64,000 nucleotides of DNA from Henckelia pumila (lineage: Eukaryota; Streptophyta; Magnoliopsida; Lamiales; Gesneriaceae), in contig NC_133123.1 of the NCBI RefSeq assembly GCF_033568475.1, positions 62,565,522 to 62,629,521 on the forward strand. The letters are read 5' to 3'. Each line of letters starts with the position of its first letter. Position 1 is the stretch's first letter. A program made the position numbers and the translations under genes. Below the pieces are notes generated by a model. The model was not told the DNA's origin and searched no databases. It saw only the letters and a list, made by a program, of their open reading frames with translations. Shown here piece after piece: positions 20,595 through 32,342 of the stretch.

Positions 20595-21038
20595 GGAAAA
20601 CTAGTCTTGATACAGTGAGGATAGTCGTCGAATCTGGGACGTTACAGTTGGTATCAGAGCCGACCTCTCTTAGTACGGTATGGTTTGGGAATGAACCAGG
20701 TGGAAGCTGGTGGGCATGTGACGCCTGGGGCAGAAAAGGGCGGGGAGTGATCGCCGGTACCAAGAGGTTGCACGGACAATGAGCGGCTCCTGGCAGGCTT
20801 CTAGGTGGAGGGAGACATGAATGAACCGATCCCGTGCCGGAATGAGAGGGAAAGTTTCTCAAGGTGCGTGTGAATCAGGACATAAGAACTCCAAAGCTAA
20901 GTGTGCTTGACTTGGGGTAATTATAGGATGGGTGACCCCCTGAGAAGTTTCTCAAGGTGCGTATGAGTGATGACATAAGCACGCTGGAAAGACTAGTCTT
21001 GATACATTAATGATAGTCGTCGAATTTGGGACGTTACA
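20595..21038 (+). mobile_element. Cassandra-type TRIM, copy B
   Basis: Same structure as copy A: a truncated 5' LTR (about 20595-20646) ending GGGACGTTACA, primer site TGGTATCAGAGC at 20649-20660, internal region, and a 3' LTR ending at 21038 with 5S-like sequence at 20884-20950. It differs from copy A at about ten positions over some 560 bp by eye. It keeps about 40 bp more of the 5' LTR than copy A. Confidence 0.85.
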
Positions 21039-21079
21039 CTTACCCAAATATTTGAATAGTCCATCGATATAATCATTAC

Positions 21080-21970
21080 GGCTGCGTTTGGTAGGTGTTA
21101 TGAGATTATTAATGCATACGGACTTTGATTGATAAAAGTAGGATAAATAAAAGTTGTGATAATTTTATTATTTGTTTGTTAAAATTTTTGGGAGGATGAT
21201 AAAAAATATGTTTGTTTTTGGAATGACCTTTCTACCCTGCTAATTGACTTCCAACAGAGTCACTTCCCACCAAATAAAATCTCGATGCCCTTTCTGCATT
21301 TTCTTGATAAATCCAACGAAATCGATCGTAATTTTATCATCCAACTTTCGAAAGTCATATTCTACCAAGTGATCAGCAGCAAAAGATTATGTTCGATAAA
21401 TCCAAATCCAATAAAATTCCAACCTTTATGATAACTTCATACCACCGACAGCGAATCGGCCAAAGCTCTCAGCTTGCCAGAAAGATCTTGCAAGCTAGAA
21501 TCCACGTGGTCGTAAGTAGACACAAACCCATGTTTGAATTCGCAGTCGCTGGAATGGAGAGTTTTAGAGACAAATTTTAAAATTCAGAAAGGGTAACTTG
21601 GGGTTTGGGTTTCGTCGGTGCCCGTGATTTGAGAAATTTCCATGGCCATCGGAGTATCCATGCGTTGGAACTTAGAAAGGAAAAGGACCGGTCAGCTACC
21701 ATGGAGTCTAGATCCAGGGTTGCAAAGGAAAAGGGGTGGAGAATAGACAGGTAAGGAGGAAGGGCGAAAAGGTCATCAAGATATTAATACAAGATACTGT
21801 ACCAACACGGATTAGAATACCACCATCTCCACACGGATTGTAATCAATATTTTTGTCCCGAAAATAGGCTTTAATCACGGGCCTGTGGTTAAGTCCCGAT
21901 GCGTAAAAAAACAAGACAAACACGGTATTGTTGACTAATCCTAGCCTTATCCATGCCACCAAACATAGCC
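21080..21970. mobile_element. 891-bp non-autonomous TIR DNA transposon
   Basis: It starts GGCTGCGTTTGGT and ends ACCAAACATAGCC, inverted repeats with two mismatches, flanked by TAC on both sides (21077-21079, 21971-21973). No transposase ORF. The superfamily is uncertain: a 3-bp duplication would fit PIF/Harbinger-like elements, but TAC is not their usual target. Confidence 0.65.
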
Positions 21971-22791
21971 TACATGTTAATCAATCCTCCGTTCATGGTT
22001 CACTATTAGAGCTGGGTGAAATTATCATTTTACCCCTCTATTTGTATCTAAAACCTTAAGTGACATTGATCCACTAGTGAACAGTTAATTCATGATCTAA
22101 TTATGAATTAGAGCGCTCAAACTGTTCAGTGCTAGAACCAATACTCAAGGGAACCATTTTAACATCCTTTCGGAAGTTACGAATTTCGTGTCTGTAATTC
22201 ATATTTCCAGCTGAATATATTTATGAGTCTCCAAAAAGTAAGTATTAAGTCTATTACTAAAATAACTTTTAACGAAAAAATCAAGATACTCATTAATACA
22301 AACAAGGAGTCTAGGATTACTCAGGATTTATATTGATCTACAGACTACATATGAATCATATTAATGATGTTGATTAAAGTCTTTATAATGGTACTTAAAA
22401 AAAAACTCTAAAATCACATCTGGTCCTTGTCCTATATAATCAAATAATATAAAATACCTCTACTTAGTGTCACCACACTGAAATTTCGGATAAAACTTAC
22501 ACATTCAAAATATCAGTAGACCGCATTAATATTTACCAATTAAAGATACATACTTTAATCAATCATGAACATTTTAAATATATTATCTATGATTTTAATC
22601 CTCATGTATATAACAATTTTATATACTAAAATCACATCAACTATAATATATTATGGATTTTACATAGATATTCATTTTTAAGCAAAATAGCATAAAAAAA
22701 TCAAACAATAAAATAAATAATTCTTTTATTTAAAATTAGCGATTAATAACATCTGTTTTATGGGCACATTTCCAACAAACTCTCACTTTCT

Positions 22792-25700
22792 CTAAATCAG
22801 ATGAGATATGTCTCTAAGATCCATTCCCTCTAAGTGACCCATAAACATTTTTTCAGGTAACGTCTTGGTGAATGGATCTACAAGGGTCTCTTTTGACGCT
22901 ATCTTCATAATGTTGACATCTCCTCGATGTACAATCTCCCTAATGAGATGGTATTTCCTTTCAATATGCTTGCCTCTTTTATGGCTCCTTGGTTTTTTTG
23001 AATTTTCCACAGCCCCACTATTGTCACAATACAAGGTTAATGGCTTATCCATATTTGGAACTACTTCCAAATCAGTGTAGAATTTTTTGAGCCAAACTGA
23101 TTCTTTAGCGGATTCACAGGCTGCTATATATTCTGCCTCCATGGTAGAGTCTGCTATGCTGGATTGTTTAATACTTCTCCACTCAACGGCTCCACCATCA
23201 ATGGTGAATATTGATCCAGATGTCGACTTTCGAGAGTCCTTATCTTATTGAAAATCAGAATCAGTATATCCCAAAGGATTCTGGACTCCTCCTGAATAGA
23301 CAAGCATATAGTTTTTGGTTCTTCGAAGATACTTGATAATATGCTTTACTGCAACCCAATGATCCAATCATGGGTTTGACTGGTACCGACTAACAGTTCC
23401 CATTTCATAGCAAATATCAGGCCTAGTGCATAACATAGCATACATTAGGCTCCCTAATACTGATGCATATGGGATACGTCTCATAAGTTCTTTCTCTTGT
23501 GTTGTCTTAGGACACTGTTCCTTGGAAAGAGTGATTCCATGTCGAGTTGGCAAGAGACCCTTCTTGGAATTTTTCATTGAAAAACGTGCAAGCACTTTAT
23601 CGATATAATTTTCTTGAGACAAAACTAGGAGTCTATTCTTCCTATCCCGTATAATTTGGATTCCAAGAACATAACTCGCTTCTCCCAAATCTTTCATTTG
23701 GAATTGCTCGGCCAACCAACTCTTTACATCATGTAACAATTCTACATCATTTCCAATGAGTAAAATGTCATCGACATAAAGGACTTTGAAAACCACACTT
23801 TTAGCATTGATGAGCTTGTAAACACAAGGTTCATCCATATTCTTTTGGAACCCATAAGTTTTGATGATCTCATCAAACCTAAGATTCCAACACCTAGATG
23901 CTTGTTTAAGTCCATAGATGGACCTTTGAAGCTTGCAAACCTTTTACTCTTGGGCTTTAACCATGAATCCTTCTGGTTGCATCATATAGATGTTTTCTTC
24001 AAGATGGCCATTCAAAAATACAGTCTTGACATCCATTTGCCAAATCTCATAGTCGAGACTAGCGGCAATAGGCAAGAGAATGTGGATAGACTTTATCATG
24101 GCAACCGAAGATAAATTTTCTTCATAATCAACTCCTTCCTTTTGGGTATAACCCTTTTCCACTAATCTAGCTTTTTAAGTCTTTAATTTCCCATCCACAC
24201 CTCTATTTTTCTTGAAGATACATTTAGACCCTATGGGCCTCACATCTTCAGTTGGATCTACAAGTTCCCAGACTGAGTTGGAGTACATCGACTCTATCTC
24301 TTGGTTCATGGATTCTTGTCATTTTTTTATCAGGATCATTCATTTCATGTTGATATGTAAATGGATCATCATCATTGGTATCGGCTACAACAAAATTTGT
24401 TTCACCATCCTGTCTATAGCGAGTAGGAGTTCTAATAACTCTCCCACTATGTCTAGGTACCAAGTTTTCCAGATTAGGAACAGTGGTTTCCTCTGCTTCC
24501 CTATTGTCTTCTACAGAAATTAGTTGTGGAATGATCTGATCATTTAGCAACTCCTCGAGTACAAATTTACTACGAGGCTTGAAGTTAGTCATATAGTAGT
24601 TCTCAAGAAAAGTAGCATTTGTTGATACAAATGCTTTCTTTTATTGTGGAATATAAATAAACCTCCTCTGGTGCCTTTTGGATAGCCAACAAACAGACAC
24701 ACATTTGTTCGTGGTTCCAGTTTCCTAGATTTTCCTTTTAGCACATGAGCTGGACATCCCCAGATACGAAAATAATGCAAGCTTGGTTTACGCCCATTCC
24801 ATAATTCTATTGGGGTTTTAGAGATAGACTTTGATGGTATCACATTAAAAATGTAAATCGTTGAATGTAATTCATATCCCCAAAAAATGTAGGCAGTGAG
24901 GCATAGCTCATCATGGATCTCACCATGTCTAACAAAGTACGATTCCTTCTTTCAGCAACACCGTTTTGATGCGGATTCCTAGGAGCCGTGAGATGGGATA
25001 TGATCCCTTTCTCAATTAAGTGATTCTTGAACTCAGTATCAAGATATTCACCACCTCGATCTGATCGAAGTATTTTCATTGACTTTCCTAATTATTTTTC
25101 AGCTTCAGCTAGAAATTCCTTAAAATTTCATATTTCTTTTGCATTAGATAAACATATTCATATCTTGAATAATCATCGATAAAAGTGATGAAATATTCAT
25201 AACCTCCTTGTTCTTGTACATTTAATGGTTCACACACATCGGTATGTACTAGCTCAAGTGATCCTTTGGCCCTTTCATCCTTTGACAAGAAAGATCTCTT
25301 AGTCATTTTACCTTCTAGACAAGATTCACAAACTGGTAGAGTGTCAACAATTAACTCTCTCAAAGGACCATCTTTTGTTAGTCTATTAATCTTATCCAGA
25401 TTGATATGACCTAATCTAAGATGCCATAGATATGTTTCATCACTGTTTGCAAGCTTTTGCCTTTTGTTAGACTTTGGATAAGCTACTTTGAACAATTCAG
25501 TATTTAGAGATAAAAGTTCGCAAGGCTTAAGGACATACAACCCGTTTTCCATACATGCATGAAAAATTTCAAGACCATTTTTCGAAATAGAAATTCCATT
25601 ATTATAAAAAGAAATAGCAAACAATTGTTCATGCAATTTAGAAATAGAAATAAAATTCCTACAAAAACTGGGAATGAAATAAACATTGTTCAGAACCAAA

Positions 25701-25795
25701 TATTTATTTTCAAAATTTAAACGGGCGACTCCCACTGCCTTGACAGAAACTAATGCCCCATTGCCAAATATTAGTGTCAACTCCCCTTCAGCAAG
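22792..25795 (-). pseudogene. Pol of the minus-strand copia, broken
   Basis: In coding order: GAG-pre-integrase and integrase start (25780-25109; LWHLRLGH, C..C pair, HTDVC), integrase core (25079-24840; SDRGGEY, NGVAERRNRT), integrase C-terminal side (24843-24589), linker (24592-24248), RT (24162-23944 with WQMDVKTVFLNG; 23838-23368 with YVDD) and RNase H (23142-22792; EAEYIAACE). The pieces lie in different frames with stops between them, so it is dead. Motif order matches Copia-1. Confidence 0.9.
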
Positions 25796-25995
25796 TGATA
25801 TAACCCGAAAATTGCATTAAAAATTCAAATTGGTCGTTATTAAGCGTGAGATTTTTGAATATTTCGTGTTTTTGTCTAAAATTTAAGTTTTTGAGCGTTA
25901 TGGTATCTACTCATGTATTTAAGATTTTTGGACACGAAAAGACTAAAACCGGAGTTCGAGAACGAACAATTTGAAGTTTTAGGTAGAACAAGTTT

Positions 25996-26098
25996 CGCCT
26001 AGGCGGGTATAAATTACCGCCTAGGCGGGAATAGCTGAATGAAAAGGTATGGGACAGAAATTTATCCGCCTAGGCGGTAAAATTTTACCGCCTAGGCG
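25996..26098 (+). repeat. Two 32-bp dyad modules, CGCCTAGGCGG word (Athila-2 LTR)
   Basis: Modules at 25996-26027 and 26067-26098, 71 bp apart. The second is a perfect 32-bp palindrome: left half CGCCTAGGCGGTAAAA, right half its exact reverse complement. The first differs by few bases. Each arm is itself nearly palindromic around CCTAGG. Confidence 0.95.
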
Positions 26099-26174
26099 CG
26101 ATACGCTGTTCAGAAAAGGAATGTTTTTTCTCAGATTTTAAAAGAAGAAGGACAAAAGGCGAGGACTCTTGGCA

Positions 26175-26182
26175 TATAAAAG
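26175..26182 (+). promoter_or_regulatory. TATA box of the Athila-2 LTR
   Basis: TATAAAAG in GGCATATAAAAGGG context, 77 bp downstream of the second dyad module. Likely core promoter of the genomic RNA. Confidence 0.6.
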
Positions 26183-27126
26183 GGTCGAGATTAGGGTTGG
26201 AAATAGATCTTTTGGACGGCTACAATTGAAGAGAACGAGAGACTCAAGGAGCAACTTGAAGAATCGGCTGACTACATTTATTCTTGTTCCAAAAATTTTT
26301 CTAGATTAAGTCTTAGTATTATTTCTGAACTTAGATGTTTTTCATGGATTTGATGTGTAGCTAAACTCTTTTTGTTGAGATTTAAGGGATCCGACCCCAA
26401 CTTTTGACTCTTGAATATTAATTTTCAACGTTTGACAAGTGTTTAATTATGTTATTGGTTTGATTGGAATTGTTGAAGCGTAGCTAACATCTACAATATT
26501 TTATATCGTGATTTTTTTCAAAATAAAAATTCATGATAGGAATAGATAACATAGTTCATGGATTTACAATTTGCATAGACATATGAAATTGAATACATGT
26601 TGATAGTGATAGTCCAATAGGTTGAAAGCTAAGGGATTCCAAGAATCGTGCATACAATTTGATACATGTTAAATAATTGAAGACATTTAATTATTTTAAG
26701 GTATTGAGTTAGTTTATCATAAATTGAAAGAGTATGTTAATAAATTAGGGAATCTCGTCAAAAATATTAGTTGATTGTTTGAATTGATTTTTAGAGTCAA
26801 ATAGGGGAAGGTGAACTGAAATCTCAACAATTGTCATCAATATTCGAATTTAATTTTTAGAAAAATATTTTAGATCTTTTATTGTTCTTGTCTTTAATTA
26901 ATTATTTGCTAATAGTAATTGGATAGAAAAATTCTAAATTTTTGTTTAAACTTTCTCGAGAATAATAATTGAGTGGAACTTTTAATACAGTATCTGCGGA
27001 GGATACTTTTACTTATCTACTATATTAAAATTTGACTCGTGCACTTGCGACAATCTCGAGCTTAGCGGTTTATTTATTTATTTATTTAGTTGATTTCATT
27101 GTGCAAGAAAAGCTCGATCAAGTTTT

Positions 27127-27144
27127 TGGCGCTGTTGCCGGGGA
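27127..27144 (+). other. Primer-binding site, tRNA-Asp type (Athila-2)
   Basis: TGGCGCTGTTGCCGGGGA begins seven bases after the LTR end. It matches, with a change at one position (T for C), the tRNA-Asp primer site usual in Athila-group elements. Confidence 0.9.
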
Positions 27145-27242
27145 TTGTTAATTTACAATTTACTGCTTAGAGATCTTCTTTAGTTTTGTTTAAAATTTTT
27201 CATTACTAATCTATTTTTTGCTGCAGGCATATCTTCTGGTGC

Positions 27243-30200
27243 ATGCTACGATCATCACACTCAGAACTCAAACCTTTTGATCCTAAAATTGAGAGAACTT
27301 TTCGTAAGAGAAGAAGACAACAAAGAGTTCTGGTGGCTAAAAATGAACCACCGCAGGGAGACGGCGAGGACAACAATGGGCCACCTGCTCCTAGATCTAT
27401 GATGGACTGCGCTCAACTATCCATCAATGGTTCTAAGCCTAGCATCATTCGACCAGAAATTAGTGTTAATCAGTTTGAAATCAAGCCAGCCATTATCCAG
27501 ATGATTCAAAATACAGTACAATTTGGTGGATCCGCCTTAGATGATCCAAATGCTGACATTGAAAATTTTCTAGAAATTTGTGATACCTTTAAGCATCAGG
27601 GAGTTTCTGACGACGCTGTTTGTTTACGTTTATTTCCCTTTTCATTGCGTGATTAAGCAAAGGCATGGCTGAATTGTTTACCTGCAGGTTCCATCACTAC
27701 ATGGGAGGACATGGCCAAAGAGTTTCTTACCAAGTATTTTCCTCCATCAAAGTGTATGAAATTGCGGACAGACATTACAACTTTCTCCCAATCAGATCAG
27801 GAATCACTCTATGAAGCATGGGAGCGCTACAAAGATTTATTGAGAAGATTCCCACATCATGAACTTCCAGACTGGCTTGTGGTACAAACTTTCTATTATG
27901 GTTTATTATCTACTAACCGTAATATGATAGATGCAGCCGCAGGTGGAAATCTTTTGAGGAAATCACCAGAGGAAGGCTATGAACTATTAGAAGAGATGGC
28001 TTCGAGCAGTTATCATCCTCAATCTGAGAGGAACATTTTTAGAAAAACTACAGGACTTCATCAAGTTAATGCAATCACTGCAATGTCTGCTCAGTTGGAA
28101 GCTCTCACAAAGAAGATTGATGGTTTGAGCATGGGAAATTCCGCTATGCATATCCAAGAGGTGTTCTGCGACAAATGTGGAGGTGAGCATTTCACACAGG
28201 ATTGTCAAGATGACAACCCTTTTTATGGGCCAGATGGGATGCCAGTGAAATCGATGGGTAGTCAGAATCTCCCAAGAAACAACCCATATTCAAATTCATA
28301 CAATCCGGGTTGGAGGCAGAATCCAAATGTTTCGTGGGGAGGTAAGAATAATTAGTATAGACCACAAGGAAATCAAAATTATGGAAAGCAACCCCAAGAG
28401 GAGAAATCATCATTGGAGCAAATGATGACCAAGTTTATGTCTTCCACTGAGACTAGGATGCAAAACGAAGATGCATCGATAAATAATTTGGAGAATCAAA
28501 TAGGGAAGTTGGCAAAAGCAATGTCCAGCAGAGAGCCTGGAACATTAACGAGTGATACCGAGAAAAATCCAAAAGAGCAAGTCAAGGCAGTAGAATTTAG
28601 GAGTGGAAAGAAGCTAAATGCCAAGGTGACTGAGCATAATGAGAATCAGGAAGAAGGTGATGAAGAGGCTTCAACAGGTAAGATTTCTAACTCTACACAA
28701 ACACCCACAGCACAGCCTAATATTGTTATCCCACCCCCGTTTTCTACAGCACTTAAGAAAGCTAATATTGATGCACAATTTGCAAAATTTCTTGAGGTAT
28801 TTAAAAAACTGCATATAAATATTCCTTTTGCTGATTCTTTGTTGCAAATGCATAGCTACGCAAAATTTTTGAAGGAAATCTTATCCAACAAGAGGAAAAT
28901 AGAGGCGCATGCAATGGTGAACTTAATTGAGAATTGTTCTGCATTAGTGCAAAACAAAATTCCTCTTAAGTTGAAAGATCCAGGGAGCTTTTCTATACCT
29001 TGCGTGATTGGGAATATCTCTTTTCATAAGGCTCTTTGTGATTTAGGTGTGAGCATTAACTTGATGTCATTTTATGTTTTTAGGAAACTTGGGATGGGAG
29101 AGCCACAGCCTACAAGAATGTCTTTGCAGCTTGCAGACAGATCCATAAAATACCCACGAGGGGTAATCGAAGATGTGCTAGTCAAAGTCGAAAAATTCAT
29201 ATTTCCCGTCAAATTTTGTGGTACTTGATATGGAAGAGGACGTGGAGATGCCATTAATCTTGGGTCGACCCTTATTGGCAATTGGAAAAGCAATAATTGA
29301 TGGCCAAAAAGGGAAGTTTTCATTGAGAGTAGGAGAAGAGGAATCACATTTGAAGGATCCAGTTGAAACCGCACTCACCAGCATTGGAAGCAAGGACGCT
29401 GTGGATGAAGAGATAACAGTTATCATAGCATATCTCAATGAAAGTTCTCCATTAAAGAAGCCGCTGAAGCTCCGACTAGAAGATTTGGGAGATAGGAAGG
29501 ATCTATATCCTCAAAAGCCCAGTCTTGAAACACCACCGACTCTTGAACTAAAACCCTTACCTTTGCATTTGAAATATGTTTATATGGGCACAGATAATAA
29601 TTTACTTTTTATTATCTCATCTTGTTGACAGATGCAATGTAGGAAAAATTGGTGGAAGTCCTTAGGGAACACAAAGGGGCATTTGCTTGGAAGGTGGCGG
29701 ACATCAAGGGAATCAATCCATCAGTTTGTATGCACAAAATTTTGATGGAAGATAAGTATACACCGTTGGTTCAACCTCAAAGGAGACTTAACACAAAGAT
29801 GCAAGAGGTAGTGAAAGCTGAAACCATTAAACTTCGGGATGCAGGTATTATTATCCTATCTCTGACAGTGCATGGGTAAGTCCAATTCAATGTGTTCCTA
29901 AGAAATGTGGTATAATTGTAGTGACAAATGAAAAAAATGAATTGATACCCACAATAACTATGACGGGATGGCGTGTGTGCATTGATTATAGAAAATTGAA
30001 TGACATCACCCGTAAAGACCATTTTCCACTCCCCTTCATAGATCAAATGCTTGAGAGATTAGCGGGTCATGAGTTTTATTGTTTTTTAGATGGATATTCG
30101 GATATAACCAGATCATGATTGCGCCTGAGGACCAAGAGAAAACTACTTTCATTTGTCCTTATGGCAATTTTTCTTATAGACGAATGTCATTTGGATTGTG

Positions 30201-30713
30201 TAACGCACCGGCCACTTTTCAAAGGTGCATGAACGCAAGTTTCATGACATGATTGAGGATTTTCTAGAGATTTTCATGGATGATTTTTCTATATTTGGAT
30301 CTTCTTTTGATATATTTTTGGAGAATTTGCGTAGCTTTTGTTGCGATGTGAGGAAACTAACTTAGTGTTGAATTGGGAAAAGTGTCACTTTATGGTGCAG
30401 GAGGGGATTGTGCTTGGGCACAAGGTTTCTGAACAAGGCTTGGAAGTGGATAAAGCGAAAGTGGAAGTAATTAAGAACTTGCCACCGCCAACATCTGTGA
30501 AGGGAGTTAGAAGTTTCTTAGGCCATGCCGGATTCTACCGGCGATTTATTAAATATTTTTCAAAAATTGCTAAGCCTTTATCTTCCTTGTTAATGAAAGA
30601 TGCACCATTTGATTTTAAATTTGATTGTATGCAGGCATTTGAGGCACTGAAAGAGCGACTGATGACGGCTCCAGTTTTGGTAGCTCCTAATTGGAATATC
30701 CTTTTTGAGATAA
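27243..30713 (+). pseudogene. Athila-2 Gag-protease-RT, broken
   Basis: Gag reads as Athila-type (EIKPAIIQMIQNTVQFGG, AKEFLTKYFPPSKCMKLR). Zinc-knuckle-like CDKCGGEHFTQDC is near 28170. Protease CDLGVSINLM is near 29037. RT includes VCIDYRKLND and LDGYSD, and GFYRRFIKYFSKIAKPL near 30530. In-frame stops: TAA near 27654 and TAG near 28353. Frameshifts lie near 29215, 29630 and 29870, and the RT palm (30119-30337) is badly damaged. It stops at the N1 insertion in the codon before the RNase H motif MCDAS, which resumes at 59512. Confidence 0.88.
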
Positions 30714-32049
30714 TGTAAGGCCCGGGATTATTTAATTTAATCCGAATTTATTTAATTTTAATCCGAAAATATTTAATTTGAGAATTTTTAGAGTTTTGAT
30801 TTAAATTCTAATATTCTTAAATTATTTAGGATTGAAATTGAATTAAAAAGAGGGTCGATGACTGAATTGCAATTTATGAAGTTTCAAGGGCTAAATTGTA
30901 ATTTTATCCGAAGTTATCCGATTTTATTATTGCTTTATTAGCTTGTGCACGTGTAAAATCCATATTTCATTCAGAATTTTGAGAGCAGAAGCCGAGACCT
31001 TCAATTTCATTTGATATTTCGATTTTCAAATCGTCGTAACTTTTGATCCGATCGTCCGATTTTGATTTTGAAAATAGTTTTGGAATCTTTGCGATGAGGG
31101 CTTTGATCTAGTGTAAGTTTTTATTTGTTTCGGCATGGTTTGAAGATTTAAATGTTGCAGAGATCAGATTTTATGCTCTATGTATGTTCTTGAGGTTTAT
31201 ATGCGCGATATATTCAAAACCGAATTGAAGAGTTTATCTTATTTGTACTGAATCATGAATTCCAGCTTATGTTCGATGTTTACAGCTGATGTTAGATGTG
31301 ATATTGAGTTGATCTTGCTGCTACATGTTGATTTTAAGTATATGAGATTGATATTGATTTTGATATTTTGTCGGTTACCGATTTTCAGTCGCTACGCTGT
31401 CGATTCATGTTTTGAGACCATTTTGATAGCCGATGATTGAGCTGAGACGTTCTTAGAGATGTTGTTGATGTTGTAGTATTTTTATTCTTCAATTTTAGAC
31501 TAGTTTGAAGGCTAACGACTCAAGAACTTGAATTCAAACCGAAGAAGAAGAAGAAGAAGTTGAGGTTGAAGTGATTTTGGTTGAAGATCTATTGATGATT
31601 TTGAAATGATAGATTTGAACGAAGTTTGATATGAATGTTTTGATGTTATGTTTCAGATTTGAAGCGTTCAAAAACAAAAAAACCAGAAGGTATAAGACGA
31701 TATCGCGAGTCAGGGAAATGGTTCTGCAGATTTTTCTAGAGAGGGAGCCAGCTCGATTGGGTGAACTCCTCCGATCGAGCGCGGCCCGTGAATTTGAAAA
31801 ACAGAGAAATGGAACTTTGGGCTCGCTCGATCGGGTGAGTTCCTCCGATCGAGCGCGGCCAAAAATATTATAGACCCAAGAGTTTGAACTCCTAGCTCGC
31901 TCGATCGGCTGAATTTGACCGATCGAGAGAGGTGCTGTGTTTTAAAAAAAAATTTAGCTCTTGGTTTGATATTATTTTAAATACTTGATTAATTGTTTTA
32001 TTAATCATTAATTGCCCTAAGATGAGATAAGCAACCCGAGGTCCCCACA
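30714..32049 (+). repeat. N1 5' LTR (internally deleted)
   Basis: 1336 bp against 2086 bp for the 3' LTR. The two align until CGCGAGTCAGGGA (5': up to about 31715; 3': up to 58429), then the 5' copy jumps to AATGGTTCT, which in the 3' copy starts at 59176. About 746 bp are therefore missing from the 5' LTR. It keeps the dyad array (31750-31929). Confidence 0.88.
31750..31929 (+). repeat. Triple 32-bp dyad array, CGCTCGATCGG word (N1 5' LTR)
   Basis: Modules at about 31750-31781 (left arm AGCTCGATTGG, one mismatch), 31824-31855 and 31898-31929, a period of exactly 74 bp. The second is perfect: CGCTCGATCGG, 10-nt spacer, CCGATCGAGCG. Intervening sequence is about 42 nt and includes AACTTTGGG or a relative. 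Confidence 0.95.
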
Positions 32050-32054
32050 ACAGG

Positions 32055-32066
32055 TGGTATCAAAGC
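32055..32066 (+). other. Primer-binding site, tRNA-Met (N1)
   Basis: TGGTATCAAAGC, one mismatch from the usual TGGTATCAGAGC, five bases after the LTR end. Confidence 0.85.
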
Positions 32067-32342
32067 TTAAGTTTCTCGGACTGAGAATAGATGAGCGGGG
32101 TAGATTGAGTCTTCTATTCTGATTTATTTATTCTTGAAGCATGTTTATTATCTTAATTAATTTACAGCTTTAAGACATTGCATGCTATCTGTTATCTGAA
32201 ATGATTGGAAGTATGTGATATTGAGTATGAATCAGAACTCGATCACTTGACGACACATGAAAGTGCCTCAGAGGAGGGCCTGAAACAGAATTGTGTTATG
32301 ATATGATAATGAATTGTACACTAATCTGTTTGATTATCAGAT

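Larger units (their letters stand above)
19687..22777 (-). repeat. 3' LTR of the minus-strand copia, with nested elements
   Basis: The ends are TGTTGG (19687) and CCAACA (22772-22777) on the plus strand. The 3.1-kb length is inflated by a nested block at roughly 20562-21973 holding Cassandra copy B and an 891-bp TIR element. Without it the LTR would be about 1.7 kb. Confidence 0.7.
19687..25795 (-). mobile_element. Decayed minus-strand Ty1/copia element, 3' part
   Basis: On the minus strand it reads protease, integrase, RT and RNase H (25795 down to 22792), a polypurine tract near 22778-22792, and an LTR (22777 down to 19687) that starts TGTTGGAAATGTGCCC and ends CCAACA. The gag end and 5' LTR are absent because Athila-2 is inserted at 25796; they should lie beyond the window. 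The relation to Copia-1 is distant: same domain order, many residue differences, unrelated LTR. Confidence 0.85.
25796..27120 (+). repeat. Athila-2 5' LTR
   Basis: 1325 bp, starting TGATATAACCCG and ending GCTCGATCA. Two 32-bp dyad modules with the CCTAGG word lie 200-300 bp from the start, followed by a TATA box at 26175. The remainder is AT-rich. Confidence 0.85.

Noticed and set aside
25996..26098. Restriction-site-like or assembly-adapter origin of the CCTAGG / CGATCG palindromes
   Set aside because: The same words recur with mutations, at fixed spacing, in both LTRs of elements with proper target duplications; this is genomic sequence.
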